A stretch of DNA of 64,000 bases from CAZQBY01 sp964592405 [NCBI: uncultured archaeon]. GTDB taxonomy: Archaea > Altiarchaeota > Altiarchaeia > JAFGQM01. Below, in pieces: positions 1-8,609 of the stretch (positions within the stretch are counted from its first letter, which is position 1; each line of letters starts with the position of its first letter). Below the pieces are notes generated by a model. The model ran no database searches. It was not told the origin of the DNA and saw nothing but the letters and a program-made list of their open reading frames with translations. The stretch lies in NCBI GenBank assembly GCA_964592405.1, contig CAZQBY010000007.1:1-64000 (forward strand). Reading direction: 5' to 3'. Made by a program: the position numbers and the translations under genes.

Positions 1-16
1 ACGGGCTTAGCTTAAT

Positions 17-682
17 ATGATTGGTGTATTACAGTTTCCCGGAAGCAACTGCGACTTGGATGTTATGCGCGCGCTGGTGGATGTGGTTAAAACTGATGCC
101 AAACTCGTCTTTTTCAAGGAGCAGAGTCTGTCCGGACTAGAAGGTTTGGTCATACCGGGAGGTTTCTCTTATGGTGACCACCTGCGCGCAGGGGCTATAG
201 CTGCCAAAATGCCAATTATGGAGGAGGTCAAAGCCATGGTAAGGGATGGCAAGCCTGTACTTGGCATCTGCAATGGCTTCCAAATACTGTGCGACTCCGG
301 TCTTCTACCGGGCACTCTTACGAAGAATATTAATATGAAATTCATCTGCAAATGGGTTGATTTGGATGTTGCCAACAGGAGCAGTGTATTTATGCAAAAG
401 TACAAAAGGAATGAGAGGATAAGGATGCCAATAGCTCATGGAGAGGGGAGATATTACTGTGATGAAAAAACACTTAGGGGGCTGCAAAACAATGACCAGA
501 TAGCCTTTAGATATAGAGACAACCCAAACGGTTCTGTAGATGACATTGCCGGAATTTGCAATAAAGAGGGCAATGTGATGGGACTGATGCCACACCCGGA
601 AAGATGCTCAGAGAATATTCTGGGTGGCACTGATGGAAGGAGGATATTTGAGGCAATGGTAGAATACATAAAATCGCGATGA
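17..682 (+). CDS. purQ: Phosphoribosylformylglycinamidine synthase subunit PurQ
   Basis: PurQ is the glutaminase subunit of FGAM synthase, step four of purine synthesis; it releases ammonia for PurL. The 221 residues are a class I glutamine amidotransferase of normal length. The protein opens with the family's QFPGSNCD element. The nucleophile is C85 in GICNGFQ, and the remaining triad residues are H193 and E195 in HPERCSE. The ATG at 17 fits the conserved N-terminus. The stop overlaps the purL start in an ATGA junction, so the two are translationally coupled. PurS, the third subunit of this PurL type, is not visible and may lie upstream of the window. Identity is secure from motifs and context. 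Confidence 0.96.
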   Translation: MIGVLQFPGSNCDLDVMRALVDVVKTDAKLVFFKEQSLSGLEGLVIPGGFSYGDHLRAGAIAAKMPIMEEVKAMVRDGKPVLGICNGFQILCDSGLLPGTLTKNINMKFICKWVDLDVANRSSVFMQKYKRNERIRMPIAHGEGRYYCDEKTLRGLQNNDQIAFRYRDNPNGSVDDIAGICNKEGNVMGLMPHPERCSENILGGTDGRRIFEAMVEYIKSR

Positions 683-2826
683 CTGTAAAAAACTGCTTTG
701 GATGCGGGAGCTCCGGAGAGCCCAATATCTCGCTCAGTGATGAAGAAATTGAGCTGGTCAGGAAACGGCTGGGCAGGGAACCAAACTCGATAGAGTGGGC
801 AATGATAGATGTTATGTGGTCAGAACACTGTTCCTACAAATCCAGTAAAAAATATCTCAGGCTCTTTCCAACAGAGGGGAAAAATGTTTTGTTGGGTGTG
901 GGAGATGACTGCGGGATTGTCCGGTTCAATGATAGGTATGGAATAGCCATAGGCATGGAATCTCACAACCATCCCTCAGCCATCGAACCGGTGGCCGGAG
1001 CTGCAACAGGGATAGGGGGCATAGTCCGGGACATATTATCCAAGGGAGCGATGCCAATAGCCTGTTTGGATCCCCTAAGACTGGGGAATATAAAAAGACA
1101 CGAAAGATCCAAGTATCTTTTTGAGAACATAATCAGAGGAATATCCAACTATGGCAACTGCATAGGGGTTCCCACCGTAGGGGGTGAAGCAGAATTCGAC
1201 AGGAGTTTCAATAAAAATCCGCTGGTAAATGTGGTGTGTGTTGGTTTGGTCGAAAGAGACAGGATTGTGAGGGGTGTAGCGCCCAATGCCGGAGACACCA
1301 TGATGCTTATTGGCAGCAAGACCGGGAGGGATGGCATACATGGAGTAACATTCGCCTCCGAAGAGCTGAGTGAGGATACTGAGGAGGCATCGAGACCTGC
1401 AGTACAAATCGAGGATCCCTTCTCAGAAAAGCTTCTGATAGACGCCTTTATGGAGATATTCCAAACTACTGATGCATATGTTGGGTGTAAGGATTTGGGT
1501 GGTGGCGGCTTCACATGCGCTACTTCCGAAATAGTCCATAAGGGAGGAAAGGGGGCACTTATAGATTTAGAAAGAATACCCCTCAGGGAAGAGGGTATGA
1601 AACCTTGGGAGATACTGCTATCGGAAACCCAGGAGAGAATGATGCTAATAGTCAAAAGAGGGAGGGAAGAGGAGGTTGAGAAGATCCTGGACAAGTGGGA
1701 TGTCCTGCATTCAAGAGTAGGGGTAGTTACTGATGATGGCCGGTATGTTATCAGGCACAGGGGAAAGACAATAGTAGACCTGCCGACACACCTTCTGGCG
1801 GAAGGCCCGCTGTTGGACAGGAAATTCGAGCCTATGAAGAGGGCAGAGGTTAAAACACCCCGTATCCGTGATGTTAAAGCATATCTTATGAGGCTTCTCA
1901 GGGAACCAAATATTGCATCCAAGAGATGGATATATGAACAGTATGATCATGAGGTTCAGACACGAACGGTTATCAAACCCGGGCAGGATGCAGCCGTTTT
2001 GAGGATAACAGACAGTGAAGGCATTGCTCTTGGCATTGGATGTAATTCTGCCCATTGCGCTATTGACCCGGCCGAAGGGGCCAAGGAGGCACTAGCCGAA
2101 GCGCTTAGAAATATCACTGCAGTTGGTGCAAGACCTCTGGCGGCAGTGGACTGCCTAAACTTTGGGAATCCGGAGAAGCCCAAAGCATTTTGGCAGTTTA
2201 AGGTCGCAGTGGAAGCATTGGCAGAGGGGCTGAGATTCTTCAATATACCAGTAGTTTCTGGCAATGTCAGCTTCTATAATGAATCAAATGGGGAACCAAT
2301 AAACCCATCACCCATTGTAACAATCCTCGGTAAGCTTGAGCTCGACAGGATTGTGACAATGGAGCTTAGGGATGAAGGAGATGCAATTATCTTGATTGGC
2401 GAAACCGGGGCCGAGTTGGGCGGCGCACCAAAGGTTGATTTTGAGGCAGAGAAGAGGACCAATGCATTGATTCTGGAGCTGATTGGAAAATCGCAAATCA
2501 GTGCTGCCCATGATTTATCCAAGGGTGGCCTTGCAGTCGGTCTGGCACTCATGGCATTCAAGGGTAATATGGGTTTCAGAGTGGATATCTCAAGGATGAA
2601 CGAGAACATAGACGATGCCGAAAAGCTCTTCTCGGAATCCAACGGCAGGTTTGTCATCACCTCGGCCGAACCGGAGAGGGTCTTGGGAGCTGCCAAGAGG
2701 GCCGGTGTCACAGCACAGGTCATTGGCGAAGTCGGCGGAACCATGTTATCTTATGGCAAGTTTACTGTAGATCCAAACAAAGCAAAAGAGACTTGGCAAA
2801 GGGGCTTGGAGAATCTACTGATATGA
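679..2826 (+). CDS. purL: Phosphoribosylformylglycinamidine synthase subunit PurL (small type)
   Basis: PurL binds FGAR and ATP and uses the ammonia from PurQ to make FGAM. At 715 residues it is the small PurL used with separate PurQ and PurS, not the roughly 1300-residue fused enzyme. It shows the two-fold AIRS-like layout: an N-terminal half with GGEAEFD and the glycine-rich DLGGGGF segment, and a C-terminal half beginning near residue 400 with AALDCLNFG-like and AHDLSKGG segments. The start overlaps the purQ stop by four bases, and its own stop overlaps the start of the following JAMM gene in the same way, giving a tight three-gene operon. Confidence 0.96.
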   Translation: MTVKNCFGCGSSGEPNISLSDEEIELVRKRLGREPNSIEWAMIDVMWSEHCSYKSSKKYLRLFPTEGKNVLLGVGDDCGIVRFNDRYGIAIGMESHNHPSAIEPVAGAATGIGGIVRDILSKGAMPIACLDPLRLGNIKRHERSKYLFENIIRGISNYGNCIGVPTVGGEAEFDRSFNKNPLVNVVCVGLVERDRIVRGVAPNAGDTMMLIGSKTGRDGIHGVTFASEELSEDTEEASRPAVQIEDPFSEKLLIDAFMEIFQTTDAYVGCKDLGGGGFTCATSEIVHKGGKGALIDLERIPLREEGMKPWEILLSETQERMMLIVKRGREEEVEKILDKWDVLHSRVGVVTDDGRYVIRHRGKTIVDLPTHLLAEGPLLDRKFEPMKRAEVKTPRIRDVKAYLMRLLREPNIASKRWIYEQYDHEVQTRTVIKPGQDAAVLRITDSEGIALGIGCNSAHCAIDPAEGAKEALAEALRNITAVGARPLAAVDCLNFGNPEKPKAFWQFKVAVEALAEGLRFFNIPVVSGNVSFYNESNGEPINPSPIVTILGKLELDRIVTMELRDEGDAIILIGETGAELGGAPKVDFEAEKRTNALILELIGKSQISAAHDLSKGGLAVGLALMAFKGNMGFRVDISRMNENIDDAEKLFSESNGRFVITSAEPERVLGAAKRAGVTAQVIGEVGGTMLSYGKFTVDPNKAKETWQRGLENLLI

Positions 2827-3197
2827 TGACTATCCAAATTCCTCGTGGTGTTCTGGAGCTCATTCTCCATGCCGCGCGCACAGCATACCCAAACGAGTTC
2901 GGTGCGATGATAAGGGGAGAAGGCAATCAAATCAAGGAAGTTCTTCTCCTGCCGGGAACGATTCAAGGAAAAAAATTCGCCAGTTTCCGGATGAACATGC
3001 TGCCCATAGACTCTAAAACGGTGGGCGTGGTTCACTCGCATCCGTCAGGTAGCAAGTATCCCAGCCAAGCGGATCTGCGGATGTTCTCCAAGGTAGGCAA
3101 CGTGAACCTGATTCTGGGATATCCTTACCGGGGCGTTGAGGATGTGGCAGCCTATGACAGCAATGGAATTCCGCAGGAAATTGAGATTTTGCCATAA
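2823..3197 (+). CDS. JAMM/MPN+ family metalloprotease (Mov34/JAB1-like)
   Basis: This 124-residue protein is a single JAB1/MPN/Mov34 domain. The full zinc signature is present: a glutamate in NEFGAMI, then H-x-H in HSHPSG, then seven residues to Ser and two more to Asp (SQAD). Archaeal proteins of this class include desampylases that cut isopeptide bonds to ubiquitin-like SAMPs; enzymes of the RadC/Mec+ type are the alternative. The ATG at 2823 overlaps the purL stop (a second in-frame ATG follows directly at 2826); an earlier in-frame ATG inside purL is less likely because the domain starts at the later Met. Substrate cannot be read from sequence; linkage to purine genes may be only transcriptional. 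Confidence 0.85.
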   Translation: MMTIQIPRGVLELILHAARTAYPNEFGAMIRGEGNQIKEVLLLPGTIQGKKFASFRMNMLPIDSKTVGVVHSHPSGSKYPSQADLRMFSKVGNVNLILGYPYRGVEDVAAYDSNGIPQEIEILP

Positions 3198-3250
3198 ACT
3201 GCCTTCCGCCTTAATTCCAAGAATCCATAGGTTCTGCAGCCCATGCTGAA

Positions 3251-3290
3251 AAGTGTATTTAAAAATATATTTAAAGTGTATTTATAAAGA
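3251..3290 (+). promoter_or_regulatory. Tandem TATA-like promoter region upstream of DUF167-dnaG
   Basis: This AT-rich stretch holds an 11-bp direct repeat, aagtgtattta, at 3251-3261 and 3274-3284. Each copy contains or abuts a TATA-like element. It is the only clear promoter-like sequence between the JAMM gene and the next coding region. The role is inferred from composition and position. Confidence 0.5.
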
Positions 3291-3304
3291 CATAAGTTCA
3301 AATT

Positions 3305-3465
3305 TATCATCGCATTGGGGCGTAGTCCTGATTTCTGCTGCAAAATAGATATGAGGGACTCACAACACATTGCGATACAGCCTCCCGAGGGTCAACTCGG
3401 TCAAGAGCGCATTCGCGCACTATGAGATCGAGCTTTACGGGGGGCATAAGGCTAACAGGCAATTC
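3305..3465 (+). other. Long leader or 5' coding extension upstream of DUF167
   Basis: About 160 bases separate the promoter from the DUF167 start. The first part can fold: ATCGCA at 3310-3315 pairs with TGCGAT at 3371-3376, and inside it AGTCC pairs with GGACT. From about 3355 to 3465 the DUF167 frame is open, and its codons look genuine (TAC, AAC, GTC, ATC, AAG, TTC, GAG dominate). No ATG lies in that frame before 3466, only a TTG at 3370. It could be a structured leader, an N-terminal extension from TTG, or the remnant 3' end of a lost gene. Confidence 0.35.
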
Positions 3466-3771
3466 ATGCCTTCAATAATGTTTGATGCTTTAAGGGAAGT
3501 CGAGAACGGCGTGGTGGTAAGGGTGCGGGTGATACCCGGTGCCTCAAAGACTACACTCGAATGGTATGATAACTGGAAGAAATCAATTAAGTTCAAGACA
3601 ACAGAACCTGCCAAAAGAGGCAAGGCTAACCGGTCGGTATTGGAATTTTTTGAGGATTTGACTGGTAAGAGAGCTACTCTGCTAAGCGGTGCTAAATCCA
3701 GAGATAAAGAGATACTCGTTCTCGGCGCAACCCTAAAAGAGGTATCAGATAAACTAAATAAAACAAGATAG
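3466..3771 (+). CDS. DUF167 (YggU-like) family protein
   Basis: This is a DUF167 protein, a small conserved family of unknown biochemical role found in all domains. The body (VVVRVRVIPGASK, then KFKTTEPAKRGKAN, then LLSGAKSRDKEILV) matches the family order, and the length of about 100 residues from the ATG at 3466 is normal. The frame stays open upstream to about 3355, so a longer product from a TTG at 3370 is possible. It lies 35 bases before dnaG on the same strand, an archaeal informational context. Family assignment is firm; function is unknown. Confidence 0.75.
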   Translation: MPSIMFDALREVENGVVVRVRVIPGASKTTLEWYDNWKKSIKFKTTEPAKRGKANRSVLEFFEDLTGKRATLLSGAKSRDKEILVLGATLKEVSDKLNKTR

Positions 3772-3806
3772 ATGCTTTAGGTATTCAAAAACTGAGGAGA
3801 GATAAA

Positions 3807-5126
3807 ATGAGCAAAGCACCTGTAGATATAATAAAATATGTAATACATGCTGAAGCCGAAGCCAATGGCTTGGTTGAAAAACCAGATTTGATTGGCGCCA
3901 TATTTGGTCAGACAGAAGGGCTTCTAGGTGAGGATCTCGATCTGAGAGAGTTGCAGAAGTCAGGGAGAATTGGAAGGATAGATGCTGAGCTGGAGACAAA
4001 AAAAGGTATTACAAAGGCCAAAATCACTATTCCGTCCAGTTTGGATATGGTAGCAACATCGATAATTGCAGCAGGGGTAGAGACAATAACCAGAATCGGG
4101 CCATGTGACGCCAAGTTTAAGATAATCCAGGTAGAGGATGTCAGAGAGGCGAAAAGAAAGGATATAGTTGAGAGGGCAAGACAGATACTAAGGACATTTA
4201 TGTCATCAGAGATCCCGGATTCCAAGGAGATAAGTGAGGAAATAATGCATGATCTGCGTGGAGAGGACATAACCAAGGTAAACGGGCTGGACGCCGGACC
4301 GGCTGTTAAAACAAGCGACAGTGTCATAATTGTGGAAGGCCGTGCTGATGTATTAAACCTTTTAAGGAATGGAATAAAGACGGGTGTTGCTGTTGGTGGG
4401 ATAAAGATACCCCCCCAGATAGTAGATATCACAAGGAATAAAACCGTGACCGCCTTTGTTGACGGCGACAGGGGAGGGGATTTGATACTCAAATCCCTGA
4501 AGAATGCTGGAGTCAAGATCGATAACATTGCAAGGGCACCACCGGGGAGAGAGGTTGAAGGACTCAGCAGAAAGGATGTCATAATGGCCCTCCGTAGGAA
4601 AAAGCCTGCTGATGAGGTCTTCAAGGAGCTGGAGGGTGAGTCTGGCAAAACAGCCCTCCGAAGAACTTCCAGGTCTCTTGGAAAGAGGGACCGGGGAAGT
4701 GAGGGTTCTAGGACCAGTAAGGGGTCCAGGATTTTGGAGAGGGAGAGGAGCAGATCCTCAAGAGGGAGATCCTCAAAGGAGCATCCTAAGGGCAGAGAAA
4801 GATCCGCCAGAGTAAGAAAACGAAACAGACCGCTGAAGATAACAACTCCAGAGAAGCCATCAGAGTCAGAAATGCTATTGGAGAAACTGGATGGAATGAA
4901 AAATCAGGCCATGCTCCTAGACCAAAACTTTGGTGAGATAAAGACTGTTGACTTGGACAAGCTTCCAAAGGAAAAGAGTCTGAAAAAGGCTCATGTGCTG
5001 ATAATTGATGACATTGTTACCAACGACATCCTGAAACTTGCTGAGAAATGCAAGTATATTGTCGGCATAACCACTGCGGGGAATTTAAGTGCTCCAAAGG
5101 ACAAGATAATAGTGACAAAGTTCTGA
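3807..5126 (+). CDS. dnaG: Archaeal DnaG primase (Toprim protein, exosome-associated)
   Basis: Archaeal DnaG carries a Toprim catalytic fold; in archaea it has primase activity in vitro and is a stable part of the RNA exosome. The Toprim acidic residues are visible: E177 in VEGRAD, then D219 and D221 in FVDGDRGG. The N-terminal 165 residues and the C-terminal 95 residues (ending with VLIIDDIVTNDILK and ITTAGNLSAPKDKI) are the archaeal flanking domains that contact exosome subunits. Between them, residues about 285-344 form a very basic Arg/Ser-rich linker unlike the usual short connection. The start follows a GAGGAGA ribosome site. Identity is secure; the linker is the unusual part. Confidence 0.93.
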   Translation: MSKAPVDIIKYVIHAEAEANGLVEKPDLIGAIFGQTEGLLGEDLDLRELQKSGRIGRIDAELETKKGITKAKITIPSSLDMVATSIIAAGVETITRIGPCDAKFKIIQVEDVREAKRKDIVERARQILRTFMSSEIPDSKEISEEIMHDLRGEDITKVNGLDAGPAVKTSDSVIIVEGRADVLNLLRNGIKTGVAVGGIKIPPQIVDITRNKTVTAFVDGDRGGDLILKSLKNAGVKIDNIARAPPGREVEGLSRKDVIMALRRKKPADEVFKELEGESGKTALRRTSRSLGKRDRGSEGSRTSKGSRILERERSRSSRGRSSKEHPKGRERSARVRKRNRPLKITTPEKPSESEMLLEKLDGMKNQAMLLDQNFGEIKTVDLDKLPKEKSLKKAHVLIIDDIVTNDILKLAEKCKYIVGITTAGNLSAPKDKIIVTKF

Positions 5127-5184
5127 GGCCTGTTCTTGGGCCATATGCATCCATAAGTTACTAACAAGTTATCTTGTCTGAGGC

Positions 5185-6645
5185 ATGGATTTTGAAGACA
5201 CATCGCAGATAGAGCTCCCAAGGGATCCGTTGGACATGGTAATTGGTCAGGAGAAGGCCGTTAATATAGCTAGGATAGCTGCTGTACAGAGGCGTCATCT
5301 GCTTTTGGTTGGTCCTCCGGGAATAGGCAAAAGCATGCTGGCAAAAGCCCTTGCATATCATCTGCCGAAACCAAAGCAGGAGATAGTCATAGCCCATAAT
5401 CCCAAGAATCCGGAAAGGCCCTTGGTATTCCTCCGGGATGCCGATGACATAAGGAGACAAAAGGGATTGGAGAAAAAGGCAAGGGGGAAGATTATCTCCC
5501 CCACGGATGTCCCGAATGAGGTGGCAGAGCGTCTGGGTTTCAGGTGCATGAAGTGTGGGGCAATAAGTTCTTATGAGGAAGACATCTGCCCCCAATGCAA
5601 CGAGTTGAAGTTTAGTTCGAATGCTGGGCGCTCGCCTTTTTCAGATCTGCTGTCACAGGTATTCAACGTCGAAATGTATGAATATCCGGAGGAAGAGGTG
5701 CATGTTGCCGAAACAGACAAGAGCGGCAGAGAAGGAATAGTTATCTACCAGACAGTTGATCCGAAGAGTGTAAGGAGGATAGATGGGGAAGCATTGAAAA
5801 TCCTGAACAAGCTGGATAAGATGAAAAAGAGCAAGGTACTTGTTCCCCTAAAAAGAAACAATTTTGTGCAGGCGACAGGGGCTTCGGAGACTGAACTCCT
5901 TGGCGATGTCAAGCATGATCCATGGGGGGGGATGCCCGAGGCCGGAGGGCTGCTGCCATATGAGCGGGTCATAGCAGGTGCCATACACGAGGCGCATGAG
6001 GGTGTATTGTTTATAGATGAGTTACCCCAGCTTCAGCATCTCCAACACTACATTCTTACGGCAATGCAGGATAAACACTTTCCGATAAGCGGTATGAATC
6101 CGACATCATCCGGCGCTGCTGTCAAGGTCAACAAGGTGCCCTGTGATTTCATATTTATGGGGGCCTGCAATATCAATGAAGTGGAGGGCATACTGCCCCC
6201 ATTAAGGTCGCGGATACTGGGCTCGGGTTATGAGATACTTCTAGAAACAACCATGCCAAAAACAAAAGCCAATGTCAACAAAATGGCCCAGTTCTTTGCG
6301 CAAGAGGTCTTGTTGGATACCAAAATACCCCATGGAACGAAGGCTGCTGTAGATGAACTGGTCAAAGAGGCCGAGAGGAGAGCCAGGGAAATTGACGATG
6401 TCAGAAATGCCCTCACACTGAGGCTCCGGGACCTCGGCGGTGTTATACGCCTAGCTGGTGATCTGGCAAAGACTGAAGGGGCTGAGCTCATAGAGGCCAA
6501 GCACATAAGAGAAGCTATAAAGAACGCGCGCAGTGTAGAGCAGCAATTGGTTGATAGGTATGGAAGCGTCTGGAAAGGGCTATCAAAAGACCATATAAGC
6601 AGCCACTTGTATTCTGACGAAAGAAAAGCAACTGGTTATGTTTGA
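5185..6645 (+). CDS. LonB-like AAA+ ATPase lacking the protease domain, with zinc-ribbon insert
   Basis: The 486 residues match the ATPase half of archaeal LonB. Walker A is GPPGIGKS (43-50), and the LonB-typical block ending in VLFIDEL gives Walker B at 274-279. Archaeal LonB is roughly 620-650 residues, with membrane segments in the insert and a C-terminal Ser-Lys protease domain. Here the insert instead carries a four-Cys zinc ribbon (C121, C124, C135, C138), no membrane helix is evident, and the protein ends after the AAA lid, so no S16 peptidase is present. It is probably a remodelling ATPase rather than a protease. It directly precedes archease and RtcB, suggesting an RNA-repair or tRNA-processing setting, which is inference. 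Confidence 0.8.
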   Translation: MDFEDTSQIELPRDPLDMVIGQEKAVNIARIAAVQRRHLLLVGPPGIGKSMLAKALAYHLPKPKQEIVIAHNPKNPERPLVFLRDADDIRRQKGLEKKARGKIISPTDVPNEVAERLGFRCMKCGAISSYEEDICPQCNELKFSSNAGRSPFSDLLSQVFNVEMYEYPEEEVHVAETDKSGREGIVIYQTVDPKSVRRIDGEALKILNKLDKMKKSKVLVPLKRNNFVQATGASETELLGDVKHDPWGGMPEAGGLLPYERVIAGAIHEAHEGVLFIDELPQLQHLQHYILTAMQDKHFPISGMNPTSSGAAVKVNKVPCDFIFMGACNINEVEGILPPLRSRILGSGYEILLETTMPKTKANVNKMAQFFAQEVLLDTKIPHGTKAAVDELVKEAERRAREIDDVRNALTLRLRDLGGVIRLAGDLAKTEGAELIEAKHIREAIKNARSVEQQLVDRYGSVWKGLSKDHISSHLYSDERKATGYV

Positions 6646-6668
6646 TCCTGTTGCATCCAAAGCAAAAA

Positions 6669-7091
6669 ATGGCCTTTGAATATCTGGAGCATGAGGCAGA
6701 CCTTGGAATACTGGCTCACGCCGATACCTTGGAAGAGGCCTTTGAAGAGGGTGCCAAGGCAATGTTTAATGTAATAGTGGATATCGCACGGGTGAAACCC
6801 ATGAGGAAGATGGCCCTCAGTGCCTCCGCCAAAAGTGTGGATCTGTTGTTTGTTGAATTTTTGAACAAACTGCTGGCAATGGTTGATACAGAGGAGATGG
6901 TCTTCTCGCGCTTCCAAGTCAGGATAGAAAAGGGGAAGGATGGATATGCACTCAGTGCAGAGGCCTGGGGTGAGCCACTTAACCCGGAGAAACATAGGGT
7001 GAAAACAGAGGTTAAGGCCGCTACATATTATGGTCTAAAATGCTGGACAGACAGTGGTAAGCACCACATCCAATGTGTGTTGGATATCTAA
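6669..7091 (+). CDS. Archease, activator of RNA ligase RtcB
   Basis: Archease speeds guanylylation and turnover of RtcB, the tRNA-splicing ligase, and binds calcium through conserved acidic residues. The chosen ATG gives 140 residues beginning MAFEYLEHEADLGI, which matches the family's HTAD-type opening; a TTG 27 bases earlier is also in frame but extends beyond the family start. The middle (LLFVEFLNKLLAMVDTEE), the KAATYYGL segment and the terminal VLDI are all family hallmarks. The stop is one base from the RtcB start, so the ligase and its cofactor are cotranslated. A tRNA gene with an intron elsewhere in the window shows the pathway has substrates here. Confidence 0.93.
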   Translation: MAFEYLEHEADLGILAHADTLEEAFEEGAKAMFNVIVDIARVKPMRKMALSASAKSVDLLFVEFLNKLLAMVDTEEMVFSRFQVRIEKGKDGYALSAEAWGEPLNPEKHRVKTEVKAATYYGLKCWTDSGKHHIQCVLDI

Positions 7092-7092
7092 G

Positions 7093-8538
7093 ATGGAGGA
7101 TATAGGAGTCAGGAGGATAGATGACTATCGCTGGGAGATTCCAAGGAAGGGCAATATGTTGGTACCTGGCAGGATATATGCCGACAAGAAACTTATCAAC
7201 CATCTGGTCGGGGATTTGCGCGCAGGTAAGGAATGGAATGCGCTGAGACAAATAGTAAACGTGGCGTGCTTGCCGGGCATTCAGAAAGCCAGTTTGGCGA
7301 TGAGTGATGTCCATCCAGGCTATGGTTTTCCAATTGGAGGAGTCGGAGCATTTGATACTGAAGAGGGGGTTATCAGTGTAGCCGGCGTTGGATTTGACTG
7401 TAACTGCGGTGTGAGAACGCTCAGGACAGAATTGATGCGTGAAGAAGTTGAAAAAAAGAAAAAAGAGCTTGCTGATGCTCTGTTTAATACAGTTCCTGCA
7501 GGTTTGGGGTCCACCGGAAAAATACGTCTATCCGTTGATCAGATAGATGAGGTCCTAGTAAAGGGAGCTGAATACGCTGTTGAGAACGGCTATGGACTCA
7601 GGGAGGACTTAGAGTACACGGAAGAGAAAGGGAAGGTGAAAGGGGCCAAGCCCGAGAACGTCAGCCGGCAGGCCAAACAGCGACAGTACAAACAGATAGG
7701 CACGCTGGGGAGTGGCAACCACTATCTGGAAGTACAATATGTTGAAAGGCTTTTTGACAAGGAAGTGGCTGAGGTATATGGCTTGAGGGAAAATCAGGTC
7801 TTGGTTTCTATTCACTGTGGTTCACGTGCACTTGGACACCAAATCGGCACGGATTATCTCAAAATATTGGAAGCAGCCAGCAGGAAGTATAATATCCCAA
7901 TCCGGGAGAAAGAGTTGGTCTGTGCGCCGTTTAAGAGTGAAGAGGGCCAGAGGTATTTCTCGGCCGTTAACTGTGGTATTAACACTGCCTTTGCAAACAG
8001 GCAGGTTATTGCACATCTTACAAGGATTGCATTCAGAATGGCTTTGGGTGTGGCTGAGGAAGACCTAAAAATGTTATATGATATAGGTCATAACACAGCC
8101 AAGCTGGAGAAGCACGATGGCAGAGAGCTTTTGGTTCTCAGAAAGGGCAGCACACGTGCATTTGGGCCGGGCAGGGAGGAAGTACCGAAAGCCTATCGTA
8201 AAGTAGGTCAGCCTGTCCTTGTTGGAGGCACAATGGGCACACAGTCATACATCCTCCACGGGACGGAAAGGGGGATGGAAGAAACTTTCGGGAGTGCCTG
8301 TCATGGAGCCGGGCGACAGATGTCGCGCCAGCAGGCCAAAAGACAGTGGAGGGGGGAGAGACTGGTCAGCGAGCTTGCTAACAGAGGTATTCTTATCAGG
8401 GGCCACAGCTTGGCCGGAGTTGCCGAAGAAGCCCCCGGCGCATACAAAGATGTGGATGAAGTAGTTGATGTCATGCATTACGCAGGTATTGCAAAAAAGG
8501 TTGCACTGCTGAAGCCCATGATTTCGATTAAGGGCTAG
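7093..8538 (+). CDS. rtcB: tRNA-splicing RNA ligase RtcB
   Basis: RtcB joins 2',3'-cyclic phosphate and 5'-OH RNA ends using GTP and Mn2+; in archaea it seals spliced tRNA exons. From the ATG at 7093 the protein has 481 residues, the archaeal norm, and no intein. Metal ligands are visible in DVHPGYGFPIGG and in DCNCGVR (C105). The guanylylated histidine is H404 in SACHGAGR, the position reported for the Pyrococcus enzyme. An upstream ATG at 7054 lies inside archease and adds residues outside the family. Preceded directly by archease. Confidence is very high. Confidence 0.97.
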   Translation: MEDIGVRRIDDYRWEIPRKGNMLVPGRIYADKKLINHLVGDLRAGKEWNALRQIVNVACLPGIQKASLAMSDVHPGYGFPIGGVGAFDTEEGVISVAGVGFDCNCGVRTLRTELMREEVEKKKKELADALFNTVPAGLGSTGKIRLSVDQIDEVLVKGAEYAVENGYGLREDLEYTEEKGKVKGAKPENVSRQAKQRQYKQIGTLGSGNHYLEVQYVERLFDKEVAEVYGLRENQVLVSIHCGSRALGHQIGTDYLKILEAASRKYNIPIREKELVCAPFKSEEGQRYFSAVNCGINTAFANRQVIAHLTRIAFRMALGVAEEDLKMLYDIGHNTAKLEKHDGRELLVLRKGSTRAFGPGREEVPKAYRKVGQPVLVGGTMGTQSYILHGTERGMEETFGSACHGAGRQMSRQQAKRQWRGERLVSELANRGILIRGHSLAGVAEEAPGAYKDVDEVVDVMHYAGIAKKVALLKPMISIKG

Positions 8539-8580
8539 TTATTGAGGGCTAGTTTTTTCTGCTTTCTCATTTTTCTAATC
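8531..8580 (+). terminator. T-rich termination region after rtcB
   Basis: A 10-bp direct repeat (agggctagtt at 8531-8540 and 8545-8554) spans the rtcB stop codon and leads into T runs at 8552-8558 and 8571-8575. Archaeal transcription often ends at such T runs without a hairpin. Assigned from composition and position. Confidence 0.5.
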
Positions 8581-8588
8581 TCTGACCG

Positions 8589-8598
8589 AAATATAGAT
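8589..8598 (+). promoter_or_regulatory. TATA-like element upstream of ilvE
   Basis: The sequence aaatatagat sits about 12-21 bases before the ilvE ATG. That spacing would place the transcript start very near the start codon, as in leaderless archaeal mRNAs. No ribosome binding site is obvious, which agrees. Confidence 0.4.
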
Positions 8599-8609
8599 AA
8601 TGATGGACA

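Noticed and set aside
1149-1922. Long open frame on the minus strand inside purL
   Set aside because: Ser/Leu/Ile-rich composition without motifs; it mirrors the well-supported purL.
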